Positions 5,713 through 15,204 are shown, numbered from the stretch's first letter. The stretch: DNA of 19,267 nt from CAKZNE01 sp002695025 (GCA_913043285.1 CAJWML010000030.1:1-19267), one strand, 5' to 3'. Notes: generated by a model not told the origin, from the letters alone. Made by a program: numbers and translations.

Positions 5713-8700
5713 ATGGGAAAGAAGCTACTAGCGCTATTATTGACAATCGCGTCATTCTATTCTTTTGCGCAGACCAGGCCAGGTTCTTTGAGGGGAACTG
5801 TAACAGATGCCAAAACCGGTGAAACCTTACCATCCGTTAACGTTGTGGTTAAAGACGATGCTGGTTCTATTGTTGCCGGAACATCTACAGATTTTGATGG
5901 TAAATACAACATCAACCCGCTTGCACCAGGTGAATACAATGTAGAGGTAAGTTTTCTGGGTTATACTAAGATAACTCTTTCCGATATTATCATTTCGCCC
6001 AACGCGCCTACTCTGCAGGATTTTAAAATGAGAGAGGCTACCTCTGAACTGGATGAAGTGGTTATTACCTATGAAGCTCCGTTGATCGATAAGACCAAAT
6101 CCAGTAAAGTAACTACCGCTGAAGATATTCAGAATATGGCGGTACGGGATATTACCTCAGTAGCTGCCCAGGCTGCGGGTGTAACTCAAAATGCAGATGG
6201 AAGTACCAACATACGTGGTGCACGGGATGAAGGTACCGTATACTTTATTGATGGTGTAAAAGTTAGAGGAAGTACCAATATTCCCCAGGCCGCTATCCAG
6301 CAGACGGAAGTTATCACCGGGGGTCTTCCTGCCCAGTATGGTGATGCCGTTGGTGGTGTGATCAGTACTACTACACGTGGCCCCAGCGGTCAGTACTTTG
6401 GTAATGTGGAATTACTGAGTTCTTCACCCTTTGAAGCTTTATCTACCGATTTCTTTGGTGACTATGATTATAACCTGGCCGCTTTTACCATGGGAGGTCC
6501 TATATATAAGAACAAGCAGGACCAACCTATTATAGGTTTCCTGTTTTCGAGTGAATTTGAGTATCAAAAGGAAAACTCTCCTTCAGCGGTACCTTATGTA
6601 GCGGTAAACGATGATGTGTTGCTTGATATTGAAACTAATCCACTGTTGTTAGACCCTTCCGGTAACAGTGTACAGTATAAAGTGGAATATGTAAATGAGG
6701 ACCAGCTTTCTGATGTTCAGTTCAGGCCTAATAGCTACAGCAATGAGATCAGGCTGAACGGAAACATTCAGATAAAAACCAGCAAAAGCACGAACCTTAC
6801 TTTAGGAGGTCGCTGGACCTACAGTAATGATAAGCGTGATAACTACCTGCAACATATCTTTAACTATAAGAATAACCTCAGACAAATTGATTCAGATTGG
6901 AGTAGTTATGTGCGCTTCCAGCAGCAATTCGGTTCTGCAGCTGATAACGAAAGCCTGATTAAGAACGCTTTTTACAACATCCAGTTGGATTATACCCGTA
7001 CCAATACCCGCATCTTTGATGAGCGCTATGAGGAAGACTTTTTCCGCTACGGGCACATCGGTAAATTTGATGTTATTGAAAGACCCTTCTATGTATATAA
7101 TGTAGAGGATACTGCTAACGGTGTAATTGAAGGCTGGACTTACGTTGGAGATAATCCTGTACGAGTTGACTTTGAACAAGGTGAGAATAACCGTATTACC
7201 GGAAATTATACTTCCAACTATTTTGACCTGGCTGCTGATAACCCCGGTCTTTCTACTCAAACCATCGCTGCTATCCAGGGTGCCGGGGTGCCTATCAACG
7301 GTACGGATCCACGTGCATCCTATGGCTTGTGGGGTAGTCCGGGCGCTATCCATTCTTTCAATGCGATAAACGTTAGATCAGCCAATTATTATAAGCAACG
7401 CAACAGCCAGTTCAGGGTTACGGCTTCTACTAACTTTGATATTAAGGATCACTCCCTCATCGTAGGTTTTGAATATGAGCAAAGGAGTGACCGCGCTTAC
7501 GCTCTTGATGCTGCCGGTCTTTGGCAGAGAATGAACCTCCTGCAGAATGACGGAATCCAGGAACTGGATCTGGATAACCCTATTTTGGTTACTGAGGATG
7601 GTGTGTATCAGGATACCGTTAATTACAATCGCCTTTATAATGCTACCGCTCAAAGCATGTTTGACCGTAACGTAAGAAAGGCATTGAATATGGCTATTGA
7701 CAGCCGTGAGAAGATCAATATCCACGAGTTGGACCCTTCTCTCTTTTCTCTTGACTTTTTCTCTCCTGATGAGTTGATCAACCCTAACGGTGTTAATTTC
7801 ATAGGATATTATGGTTATGACTACACCGGTAATGTCCTGGATCGTCAGCCAACAATTACTGATTTCTTCCAGGAAACCGAGGTTATAGATAATGATACTA
7901 TTTTCACTCGTCCTGTTGGGGCATTCCAACCTATATATATAGCTGGTTACATTCAGGATCAGTTCACATTCAACGATCTTACCTTTAACGTAGGTGTTCG
8001 TGTGGACCGCTTTGACCTGAACCAGCAGGTGTTGAAAGACCCCTATGTATTATATCCGGTTTATACCGTAAAAGACTTACCTAATACTGATCTTCGTGAA
8101 GAAGGTATCCCAGCATCTGTAGGTGGCGACTATGTAGTATACGTAAGCAGCTTTGACTACGGTACAGCAGGTATTGTAGGTTACCGTGATCCATCCAATA
8201 ATCAATGGTATGATCAGAACGGGGATCCTTTGAGTAATCCTCAAAGCCTTGCCTCTGCAGCGGCAGGTAGTATCAAGCCTTTCCTGGTAACCCCTCCGAT
8301 TCAATCTGAAGACGATGAGGGATTATCAGCTCAGACTCCTACCAGTGCTTCATTTAAGGATTATGATCCTCAAACCGTTGTGATGCCCCGTATTGCGTTC
8401 AACTTCCCGATTACGGATGAGGCCCTGTTCATTGCTCACTATGATGTGCTTGCCCAGAGGCCTACCACTGGTTTGAGCCGACTGGATCCATTCCAGTACC
8501 TTGACCTCTCCAACAAAAGAGCGAGTGGTATCCTGAACAACCCAGACCTGCGCCCTCAGAAAACTACGGAATACGAACTTGGCTTTAAACAGACTCTTAC
8601 AGATAGAAGTGCACTTAAGATTTCTGCCTTCTACCGTGAATTGAGAGACCTTATCCAAACGGTTGCCTTCACTCAGGCGTATCCTATTACTTATGTAGCT

Positions 8701-9432
8701 TACGGTAACCTTGATTTTGGTACAGTTAAAGGTTTCTCATTGGAGTACGAGTTACGTAGAACCAATAATATTAAGCTGGATGCCAACTATACCCTGCAGT
8801 TTGCGGATGGTACCGGATCAAGCGCCAACTCAGGTGCTAACCTGGCCAACTCCGGGCAACCCAACCTCAGGTACATCCTTCCTCTTACATTTGACAACCG
8901 TCACCAAATTCTGGTTAGGTTTGATTACCGTTATGGTTCCGGAGCTAACTACAATGGTCCGGTATGGGGTAATTCCAGGGTTTTTGAAAATGCTGGTATC
9001 AACATTACTATGAATGCCCTTTCAGGACAGCCATATACCAGGCGTGATGATCCATATCCGGTTACCCTTAATAACCCTTCTTCTATATCTCAGGTTGAAG
9101 GCCAGATTAACGGTGCCCGTTTGCCTTGGTCAACTACTTTTGACGCCCGTATCAATAAGGTATTCAGGGTTTCCAAAGAAAAACGTAATCAAACCCTGGA
9201 GGTTTATGTGCAAATACTTAACCTCTTCAACACACAAAACGTAGTTAGGGTATATCCTTATACAGGTAGCCCTGATGATGATGGTTACCTGGCTTCCTCT
9301 TCTGCTCAGAGTCAGATTGCTCAGCAAACCAATGCTCGTGCATTTGTTGACCAGTATAACAGGAGGGTAGCTAACCGAAGCAATTATTCATTGCCTCGTA
9401 GGGTGCGCCTGGGAATCTCGTATAACTTTTAA
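5713..9432 (+). CDS. TonB-dependent outer-membrane receptor with carboxypeptidase-regulatory-like domain
   Basis: The 1239-residue product starts with a signal peptide (MGKKLLALLLTIASFYSFAQ). Residues about 24-106 form a carboxypeptidase-regulatory-like beta-sandwich (GSLRGTVTDAKTGETLPSVNV, then FDGKYNI and VSFLGY). A TonB-box-like DEVVIT lies at 114-119. The plug domain (about 120-235) shows the usual AAGVTQ, STNIRGARDEGTVYFIDGVKV and GGLPAQYGDAVGGVIS motifs. The remaining 1000 residues are a beta-barrel ending in the outer-membrane C-terminal Phe (GISYNF). It would sit in the outer membrane and be powered by TonB-ExbBD. No SusD-type lipoprotein gene is adjacent, so a SusCD glycan transporter is unlikely. 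It leads a three-gene operon (29 nt to the next gene). The substrate cannot be read from sequence. Confidence 0.95.
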   Translation: MGKKLLALLLTIASFYSFAQTRPGSLRGTVTDAKTGETLPSVNVVVKDDAGSIVAGTSTDFDGKYNINPLAPGEYNVEVSFLGYTKITLSDIIISPNAPTLQDFKMREATSELDEVVITYEAPLIDKTKSSKVTTAEDIQNMAVRDITSVAAQAAGVTQNADGSTNIRGARDEGTVYFIDGVKVRGSTNIPQAAIQQTEVITGGLPAQYGDAVGGVISTTTRGPSGQYFGNVELLSSSPFEALSTDFFGDYDYNLAAFTMGGPIYKNKQDQPIIGFLFSSEFEYQKENSPSAVPYVAVNDDVLLDIETNPLLLDPSGNSVQYKVEYVNEDQLSDVQFRPNSYSNEIRLNGNIQIKTSKSTNLTLGGRWTYSNDKRDNYLQHIFNYKNNLRQIDSDWSSYVRFQQQFGSAADNESLIKNAFYNIQLDYTRTNTRIFDERYEEDFFRYGHIGKFDVIERPFYVYNVEDTANGVIEGWTYVGDNPVRVDFEQGENNRITGNYTSNYFDLAADNPGLSTQTIAAIQGAGVPINGTDPRASYGLWGSPGAIHSFNAINVRSANYYKQRNSQFRVTASTNFDIKDHSLIVGFEYEQRSDRAYALDAAGLWQRMNLLQNDGIQELDLDNPILVTEDGVYQDTVNYNRLYNATAQSMFDRNVRKALNMAIDSREKINIHELDPSLFSLDFFSPDELINPNGVNFIGYYGYDYTGNVLDRQPTITDFFQETEVIDNDTIFTRPVGAFQPIYIAGYIQDQFTFNDLTFNVGVRVDRFDLNQQVLKDPYVLYPVYTVKDLPNTDLREEGIPASVGGDYVVYVSSFDYGTAGIVGYRDPSNNQWYDQNGDPLSNPQSLASAAAGSIKPFLVTPPIQSEDDEGLSAQTPTSASFKDYDPQTVVMPRIAFNFPITDEALFIAHYDVLAQRPTTGLSRLDPFQYLDLSNKRASGILNNPDLRPQKTTEYELGFKQTLTDRSALKISAFYRELRDLIQTVAFTQAYPITYVAYGNLDFGTVKGFSLEYELRRTNNIKLDANYTLQFADGTGSSANSGANLANSGQPNLRYILPLTFDNRHQILVRFDYRYGSGANYNGPVWGNSRVFENAGINITMNALSGQPYTRRDDPYPVTLNNPSSISQVEGQINGARLPWSTTFDARINKVFRVSKEKRNQTLEVYVQILNLFNTQNVVRVYPYTGSPDDDGYLASSSAQSQIAQQTNARAFVDQYNRRVANRSNYSLPRRVRLGISYNF

Positions 9433-9461
9433 GAAAACGCAGTTAAGATATAATTGGACTT

Positions 9462-12400
9462 ATGAAGGTAAAGAATTTAATACTCGCATTTTTAATGGTT
9501 TGCGGTGTTTTGAGTCTTTCAGCTCGTGAATACCCACCCAAAAACAGTAATAATCAGAAAAAGGCTGCCATGAAGGCACTGGCTGAAGATTGCCAGGCTT
9601 CCATCTCTGATCAGGATCTTAGTATCAATAACGTTCGTGCAAGGATCCTGGGTAGTGGTGATATGTGGTGGGATCTTGATAACGCCCGCTATGAAGTGCC
9701 CAAGGGTAGTGGTAAACATTCCATGTTTGCCGGTTCACTTTGGCTAGGTGGTTTAGATCAGGCAGGTCAGCTCAAACTGGCGGCCATGACCTATCGTACC
9801 CGGGGTGTGGATTTTTGGCCCGGCCCCCTGGACGACCAGGCGTCTATTGATGCATCTACCTGTCGCGACTATGATCGTCACTGGCTTATTTATAAGGACC
9901 AAGTGGATATACACAGGCAATGGCTGGAGTGTAAAACTAACCCCGATTGTGATGCGGGTGACCGCTTCCCCGGCTATGAAGGTAACGTTCCCCTGGTTAT
10001 CCGCGATTGGCCAGGAAACGGTCCTGAGGGCAATAAACTGGCACCTTTCTTTGAAGTGGATTCAAGCGGTACTCCCGGTGCCTATGAGTGGCAGTATGAC
10101 TACCCCGGATATTACTTTGGAACAGAAACCCCCGAATGCCAGTCTAAGGAAACAGACCTTCTGTATGGAGATGAAACTATTTGGTGGGTATATAATGATA
10201 AAGGTAATAAGCATACTGAGACCCAGGCTGGAGCACTAGGTTTTGAAATCCGTGCCCAGGCATTTGCCTTTGCCTCCAATGACGAGATCAACAACATGAC
10301 CTTTAATAACTACCGGATTATCAATAAGTCTACCTTTAAGCTGGACTCTACCTACTTCGGTACTTGGTTTGACCCGGATCTGGGTAATTCGGATGATGAC
10401 ATTATAGGTTGTGATATTGCTCGCGGATTAGGATATTGTTATAACGCAAAATCCAATGACTCTGGTCCACGTGGTTACGGCCTAAACCCGCCTGCCGTAG
10501 GTTTTGACTTTTTCCAAGGACCTTTTGCAGACTATAACGATGGGATAGACAATGATCGTGACGGCTGCGTGGATGGAGTGAAACGTGGAGACAGCTGTGT
10601 GGCCGAGAACCCAAACCTGGGCATCAATGAACGTATTATCATGTCCGGTTTCATGTATTATAACCGTACCGGTAGTGGTGGTGTGGCCAATACCTCTGAC
10701 CCTACTGTGGCAGCAGAATTTTACAACTACCTAAGGGTAACCTGGAAAAACGGTAACAACCTGGTGATCGAATCTCCTTCAGGTAAGGGTATCACCACCA
10801 ATGGTGACGGTTATACTGCTGATGGTTCAGGTGATAAAACCTTTTTTGCCTATCCAGGTCTTTCATACGATACTACCGGTGCTTACGAACCTTCACAACC
10901 AATTGCCAATGGTGGTTGGTGGGAATCTCCGGATAACGATGCTGATAAGCGTGGTCTGCACTCTGCAGGTCCGTTCAGTCTGGCTCCGGGAGCACTTAAC
11001 TTCATTACTACCGGGGTAGTTTGGGCACGTAACTTTAACAGTTCTGATCTCTTTGCGTCTGTAAATGATGTGATACTTGCTGATGATAAAGCCCAGCAAT
11101 TATTTGACAACTGTTTTGAAATATTGGAAGGCCCTACTACTGGTTCTCCGGTAGAGATTGAGATTGTTGAGCTGGATCGTGAACTGATCTTCAAGATCAA
11201 AAATGCTTTTAACCCGGCTACTATTGGTTATGATCAGATAGACCCAAGGATCGCGGTACCTAAGGACAGCGCTGGTAATGACCTCTGGAATGCAGCTCAG
11301 GTTGATAGCGCTACAAAGGCTGGTTATTTCAGCTATCGTTTCGAAGGATTCCAGATATTCCAAGTAAACGGTCCTGATATTGCGCTCGATGAGATATACA
11401 ATACTCAGCAATCCCGTTTGGTTGCTCAGTCTGACCTTAAAAATGATGTGGGTCAATTAGTGAATTTCGTATTGGATCAGGACCTGGAAAACGGTGCTTT
11501 GGTGCCTCAGGATATGACCGTGGAAGCGAACAACAACGGTATTGAATTAACCTATCGCTTTACGGAGGATGCATTTGCACAAGGTGACCGCAGGTTGGTA
11601 AACCATAAAGAGTACTATTACTATGTGATCGCTTATGCGCAGAATCAGTTTGTGGAGGCCGATCCACGTAACCTTTCTGCTCCTTCCCAGAAGGAACCCT
11701 TCCTGGCTGGTAGAAAGGTGGGTAACGGCCAAAAACCTTATCTGGCTATTCCAAGTAAGATCCAATCCAGGAATGGAGGAACCACACTGAATTCGGCTTA
11801 TGGTGACGAGGTAGGTATCACCAGACTGGATGGTGCCGGTAATAGTGGTAATTTCCTCAGGATAGCGGAAGAATCGGAAGAGTCTATAGTCTTCAATAAA
11901 GTCAATAATGAGATCAAGTACCTTGTGGGATCTGGTCCTTTTGATGTGAAAGTAATAGACCCATACAATGTTAAAGGGGGAACGTACAAACTTACTTTTT
12001 CAGATGCTACGGCTAATGCAAACTGGACACTAACCAATGTTGCTGGGGACGAGGTTTATGCCGAATCAGAGTATGATATATCCTTTCTCGGTGAGCAAAT
12101 AATTGATGAATTAGGTATCTCACTTACGTTTACGAACCAGCCCAGACCGGGTAGTGGTGATCCTGACGGAACCTTTAATAACGGTGTAATAGGAGGAGAA
12201 ATAGTGTTTGATAATCCTGGTGAGCCTTGGCTTACTGGTGTTGAGGATGATGATTCTGAAACTCCAAAGAACTGGATTTTAGCAGGCACACAAGGTTTCA
12301 GTGCCTCATCAAGGTCTCCTTATGATGATTATAAGTTCCCTAACACCAATCCTACCCGTAGTGATCCACAGGGAGCGTTTGAAACATTCCTGAATGGAAC

Positions 12401-13577
12401 CTGGGCACCGGCAGCTTATGCCAGTAGTGAGGCTTATAACCCTAATAACCCTAACTCCGGGCGTCCTTTGAGAACCGGTAACTTCGGAAATATGTACCCC
12501 GTTTCTGATATCGGTAACGTGGATATCGTTATTACCCGTGATCAGAGTAAATGGACCCGTTGCCCGGTGATTGAATTGGGTGTGGTAGCGGAAAGTAATG
12601 ATGGCGGTAAAGCTAACTTTACACTGCGCTCCGGAACTACTATGGATAAAGATGGGAATGGAGGATTAGTACCCAATCCAAATAACCCGGAAGCGGCAAC
12701 CGGTTGGAGCTATTTCCCAGGTTATGCCATCAACGTAGAGACCGGCCGTAGGCTGTGTATGGCGTTCGGTGAGTCTTCATGGTTAAAGAGTGAAAACGGT
12801 GGAGATATGATCTGGAACCCTTCTCCCAACGAGCAGAGACTATTGAATGGTTGGGCTCTGGGCGGTATGCACGCAGTATATGTTTTTGCGGATTCTATTC
12901 AATTAAGGTCTACAGATCCGGCAATAGATATGACGTATAAGAACGACAGTATATCTGCCTTCCCACTACTGGAGGATCTGAACCAGATGGATCAGGGTAA
13001 GGTACGTAATCAGCAAACTGTATTCGGTAGCATGTACTGGATTGGCTTACCAATGGTTTCCAGCCCAGAGTATGTGTTTGAGTCCTATAGTGATATACCA
13101 ACGGATGCAAAAGTTTCCTTGAGAATGGGTAAGCCTTACCAAAAAACCGGGTTCAACGAAGAGGTGGAGATAGATCGTCCTAATAATGGTATTCCTCAGT
13201 ATCTTTTTTCTACCGATGGATATATTCCTGAAACGGGTGTAATGGAAGTAGCCAATAAGGCGCTTGATCTGATCAAAGTGGTACCAAACCCTTATAACGG
13301 GTCTTCACAATATGAAGATAGTCAGTTGGATAATATCGTTAAGATTACCAATCTTCCTGGAAATTGTAAGATCAGTATTTTCATGACTAACGGTACTTTG
13401 ATAAGGACTATTAATAAAGCCAATGACCTGACTTACGTGGAGTGGGATCTGAAGAATGATTTCAATGTACCCATTGCCAGTGGTATATATCTCATTCACG
13501 TGGATGCCGGGCCAGTTGGAGAAAAAGTGATTAAGTGGATGGGTACCATGAGGCCGGTTGACTTAAATGCATTCTAA
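9462..13577 (+). CDS. Large exported protein with T9SS-like C-terminal sorting domain
   Basis: The 1371-residue product has a signal peptide (MKVKNLILAFLMVCGVLSLSA). Its conserved-looking N-terminal region has NNVRARILGSGDMWWD (W69, W70), FAGSLWLGGLDQAG (89-102), YRTRGVDFWPGPL (to 123) and many Cys/Trp/Tyr residues. Residues 357-372 hold a DGIDNDRDGCVDG stretch with Asp at 363, 365, 367 and 371, like calcium-binding thrombospondin type-3 loops. The last 100 residues look like a T9SS type-A-like domain: VVPNPYNG (from 1273), an NLPGNCKISIF strand, W1328DLKN and ASGIYLIHV, then GEKVIKWMGT. Export across the outer membrane by T9SS is therefore likely. I recognise the sequence style from Bacteroidota genomes but know no assigned function. 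No protease, glycosidase or adhesin signature was seen. Between the receptor (29 nt) and the PorV-like gene (18 nt), it is the probable cargo of the module. Confidence 0.88.
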   Translation: MKVKNLILAFLMVCGVLSLSAREYPPKNSNNQKKAAMKALAEDCQASISDQDLSINNVRARILGSGDMWWDLDNARYEVPKGSGKHSMFAGSLWLGGLDQAGQLKLAAMTYRTRGVDFWPGPLDDQASIDASTCRDYDRHWLIYKDQVDIHRQWLECKTNPDCDAGDRFPGYEGNVPLVIRDWPGNGPEGNKLAPFFEVDSSGTPGAYEWQYDYPGYYFGTETPECQSKETDLLYGDETIWWVYNDKGNKHTETQAGALGFEIRAQAFAFASNDEINNMTFNNYRIINKSTFKLDSTYFGTWFDPDLGNSDDDIIGCDIARGLGYCYNAKSNDSGPRGYGLNPPAVGFDFFQGPFADYNDGIDNDRDGCVDGVKRGDSCVAENPNLGINERIIMSGFMYYNRTGSGGVANTSDPTVAAEFYNYLRVTWKNGNNLVIESPSGKGITTNGDGYTADGSGDKTFFAYPGLSYDTTGAYEPSQPIANGGWWESPDNDADKRGLHSAGPFSLAPGALNFITTGVVWARNFNSSDLFASVNDVILADDKAQQLFDNCFEILEGPTTGSPVEIEIVELDRELIFKIKNAFNPATIGYDQIDPRIAVPKDSAGNDLWNAAQVDSATKAGYFSYRFEGFQIFQVNGPDIALDEIYNTQQSRLVAQSDLKNDVGQLVNFVLDQDLENGALVPQDMTVEANNNGIELTYRFTEDAFAQGDRRLVNHKEYYYYVIAYAQNQFVEADPRNLSAPSQKEPFLAGRKVGNGQKPYLAIPSKIQSRNGGTTLNSAYGDEVGITRLDGAGNSGNFLRIAEESEESIVFNKVNNEIKYLVGSGPFDVKVIDPYNVKGGTYKLTFSDATANANWTLTNVAGDEVYAESEYDISFLGEQIIDELGISLTFTNQPRPGSGDPDGTFNNGVIGGEIVFDNPGEPWLTGVEDDDSETPKNWILAGTQGFSASSRSPYDDYKFPNTNPTRSDPQGAFETFLNGTWAPAAYASSEAYNPNNPNSGRPLRTGNFGNMYPVSDIGNVDIVITRDQSKWTRCPVIELGVVAESNDGGKANFTLRSGTTMDKDGNGGLVPNPNNPEAATGWSYFPGYAINVETGRRLCMAFGESSWLKSENGGDMIWNPSPNEQRLLNGWALGGMHAVYVFADSIQLRSTDPAIDMTYKNDSISAFPLLEDLNQMDQGKVRNQQTVFGSMYWIGLPMVSSPEYVFESYSDIPTDAKVSLRMGKPYQKTGFNEEVEIDRPNNGIPQYLFSTDGYIPETGVMEVANKALDLIKVVPNPYNGSSQYEDSQLDNIVKITNLPGNCKISIFMTNGTLIRTINKANDLTYVEWDLKNDFNVPIASGIYLIHVDAGPVGEKVIKWMGTMRPVDLNAF

Positions 13578-13595
13578 AAAATCTAAGATTTGAAG

Positions 13596-14636
13596 ATGAA
13601 AAAATCCGCTAGAAGAGCACTCGTTTTATCGGCTGCATTATTAGTAGCAGGCCAAATACAAGCTGGTAACCCCCAGCGTTCAGGATCAGCAGGAGCTTCT
13701 GAGTTATTGATCAATCCCTGGGCCCGTAATACGGGATGGGGTGGCGTTAATATAGCCGGAGTAGAAGGTGTGGAAGCCAGTTTTCTGAACATTGCCGGTA
13801 CAGCGCAAACCAAGCGAACCGATGTTGCATTTACCAGTACACAATGGCTGGTAGGCGGTGGTATTAATATCAGCGCAGCAGGCTTTAATCAGAAAGTTGG
13901 CTCCAATGGAGTACTCGGTGCCAGTTTTGTAGGACTTGATTATGGCGAATGGGAACGTACCACCGTTGATAACCCGGATGGTGGTATAGGTACCATTAAC
14001 CCGAGTGCCGTGACTATAGGTATAAGCTATGCCCAAAAATTTACAGAAAGTATCTACGGAGGTGTGAACATTAAACTGTTCTCGCAGGCTTCAGATAACC
14101 TGAGTGTGAATGCGCTTTGCTTTGATGCCGGTGTTCAATATATCACTGGTAAGGATAAGCAACTGAAATTTGGTATTACCCTGAAGAATGTGGGACCTTC
14201 GGTTTCATACTCCGGAAATGGCAAAGGTGTAAACCTTACTGTGCCCCAGGGAGGTTATGTACAGGCGTATGATGAGCGTAGTGCTACCTTTGAATTACCT
14301 ACTAACCTTAGCTTGGGTGGTAGCTATGATTTTATTTTTGATTCTCAGGTGCTCACCTTTGCGGCTGCCTTCCAATCCAATTCATTTGAAAAGGATCAGT
14401 ATATAGTTGGTGCCCAGTATATGGTAAAGGAGATTGTGGGCGTTCGTGTGGGTTACACCATCCAGGACAACCGCGTATACGAGCAACGTACTTCAGTGTT
14501 TACCGGACTGAGTGCCGGAGCAACCCTGGCAGTGCCCCTTGGTGATAGCGGAACCAAGTTTGGTCTGGACTATTCATACCGGGCCACTAATCCTTTTAAT
14601 GGGGTACACTCCATCGGAATACAATTTATGCTGTAA
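13596..14636 (+). CDS. PorV/PorQ-like outer-membrane beta-barrel protein
   Basis: The ATG at 13596 gives 346 residues with a signal peptide (MKKSARRALVLSAALLVAGQIQAG). A TTG six bases upstream is possible but unneeded. The mature start (RSGSAGASELLINPWARNTGWGGVNIAGVEGVEASFLNIAG) is typical of the PorV/PorQ family, where an N-terminal GvEa...NPAGLA signature precedes a FadL-like 14-strand barrel; here it reads LNIAGTA. Alternating amphipathic strands fill the rest, ending SIGIQFML. In T9SS, PorV binds cargo C-terminal domains at the SprA translocon and delivers them to the attachment complex. A copy linked to one cargo gene suggests a dedicated shuttle or anchor; that is inference. Third gene of the operon, 18 nt after the cargo gene. 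Confidence 0.88.
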   Translation: MKKSARRALVLSAALLVAGQIQAGNPQRSGSAGASELLINPWARNTGWGGVNIAGVEGVEASFLNIAGTAQTKRTDVAFTSTQWLVGGGINISAAGFNQKVGSNGVLGASFVGLDYGEWERTTVDNPDGGIGTINPSAVTIGISYAQKFTESIYGGVNIKLFSQASDNLSVNALCFDAGVQYITGKDKQLKFGITLKNVGPSVSYSGNGKGVNLTVPQGGYVQAYDERSATFELPTNLSLGGSYDFIFDSQVLTFAAAFQSNSFEKDQYIVGAQYMVKEIVGVRVGYTIQDNRVYEQRTSVFTGLSAGATLAVPLGDSGTKFGLDYSYRATNPFNGVHSIGIQFML

Positions 14637-14660
14637 AGAATACAGTAGAACAGATTTTTT

Positions 14661-14668
14661 TATCTTTG
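14661..14668 (+). promoter_or_regulatory. -7 promoter element for greA
   Basis: TATCTTTG fully matches TAnnTTTG and continues GCGC, like the era/atpD elements. It is 55 nt before the greA ATG and 25 nt after the PorV-like stop. No convincing -33 TTG is seen. Confidence 0.55.
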
Positions 14669-14674
14669 CGCAAT

Positions 14675-14710
14675 AGAAAAAGACCATTTTGTGGTCTTTT
14701 TCTGTTTTTT
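14675..14710 (+). terminator. Hairpin plus T-run: terminator of receptor operon or greA leader hairpin
   Basis: A perfect 12-bp stem (14675-14686 with 14692-14703) with the 5-nt loop TTTTG is followed by G and T6. It has terminator form and suits the end of the three-gene operon. The greA -7 element lies just upstream, so a greA transcript would start at or near the first base of the stem and carry the hairpin at its 5' end. Confidence 0.7.
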
Positions 14711-14722
14711 AATATATATCGT

Positions 14723-15199
14723 ATGGCAAACATTAATTACTTCACCAAGGAGGGCTTGCAAAAGCTTAAGGACGAATTGGATCATATGAAAAGTGTGGAG
14801 CGTCCTGCCATTTCCCAACAAATTGCTGAGGCACGTGATAAGGGAGACCTTTCTGAAAATGCGGAATATGATGCCGCCAAAGAAGCTCAGGGTCTTCTCG
14901 AAATGAAGATCAGCAAATTGGAAGACACCCTGGCCAATGCACGTATCCTGGATAGTTCCAAAATGGATACCTCCAAGGTTATGGTGCTTTCTACCGTTAC
15001 TATTAAGAATGTGGCCAATAAGGCCAAAATGAAGTATAAACTGGTTTCCGAATCAGAATCGGATATTAAGACCGGTAAGATCTCCGTGAACTCTCCCATT
15101 GGTAAGGGTCTTATGGGTAAAAAAGTTGGCGACCAGGTTGAAATACAGGTGCCGGCCGGCAAAATGACCTTTGAGATCGAGGAAATCGGTATGGATTAA
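14723..15199 (+). CDS. greA: Transcription elongation factor GreA
   Basis: GreA enters the RNA polymerase secondary channel and stimulates cleavage of backtracked RNA. The 158 residues match the family length. The N-terminal antiparallel coiled coil has the tip motif GDLSENAEYDAAKEAQ, with D42 and E45 as the catalytic-tip acids. The C-terminal FKBP-like domain includes SVNSPIGKGLMGKKVGDQVEIQVPAG. The ATG at 14723 gives the standard MANINYFTKEGL beginning. A longer frame through the hairpin region from a TTG at 14666 is rejected because that TTG belongs to the -7 element. The HIT gene follows after 5 nt, so the two form an operon. Confidence 0.97.
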   Translation: MANINYFTKEGLQKLKDELDHMKSVERPAISQQIAEARDKGDLSENAEYDAAKEAQGLLEMKISKLEDTLANARILDSSKMDTSKVMVLSTVTIKNVANKAKMKYKLVSESESDIKTGKISVNSPIGKGLMGKKVGDQVEIQVPAGKMTFEIEEIGMD

Positions 15200-15204
15200 T
15201 CACC

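Noticed and set aside
7378..7929. 183-codon minus-strand open frame inside the TonB receptor gene
   Set aside because: Antisense to a clear beta-barrel coding region, with no recognisable domain or start signal.
5713..9432. SusC of a glycan-uptake SusCD pair
   Set aside because: The domain order fits SusC-like receptors, but the next gene is not SusD and no glycan-degrading enzymes are nearby.
14666..14722. N-terminal extension of greA from a TTG
   Set aside because: The TTG is part of the TATCTTTG promoter element, the extension would be translated through a terminator hairpin, and the ATG at 14723 gives the standard GreA N-terminus.
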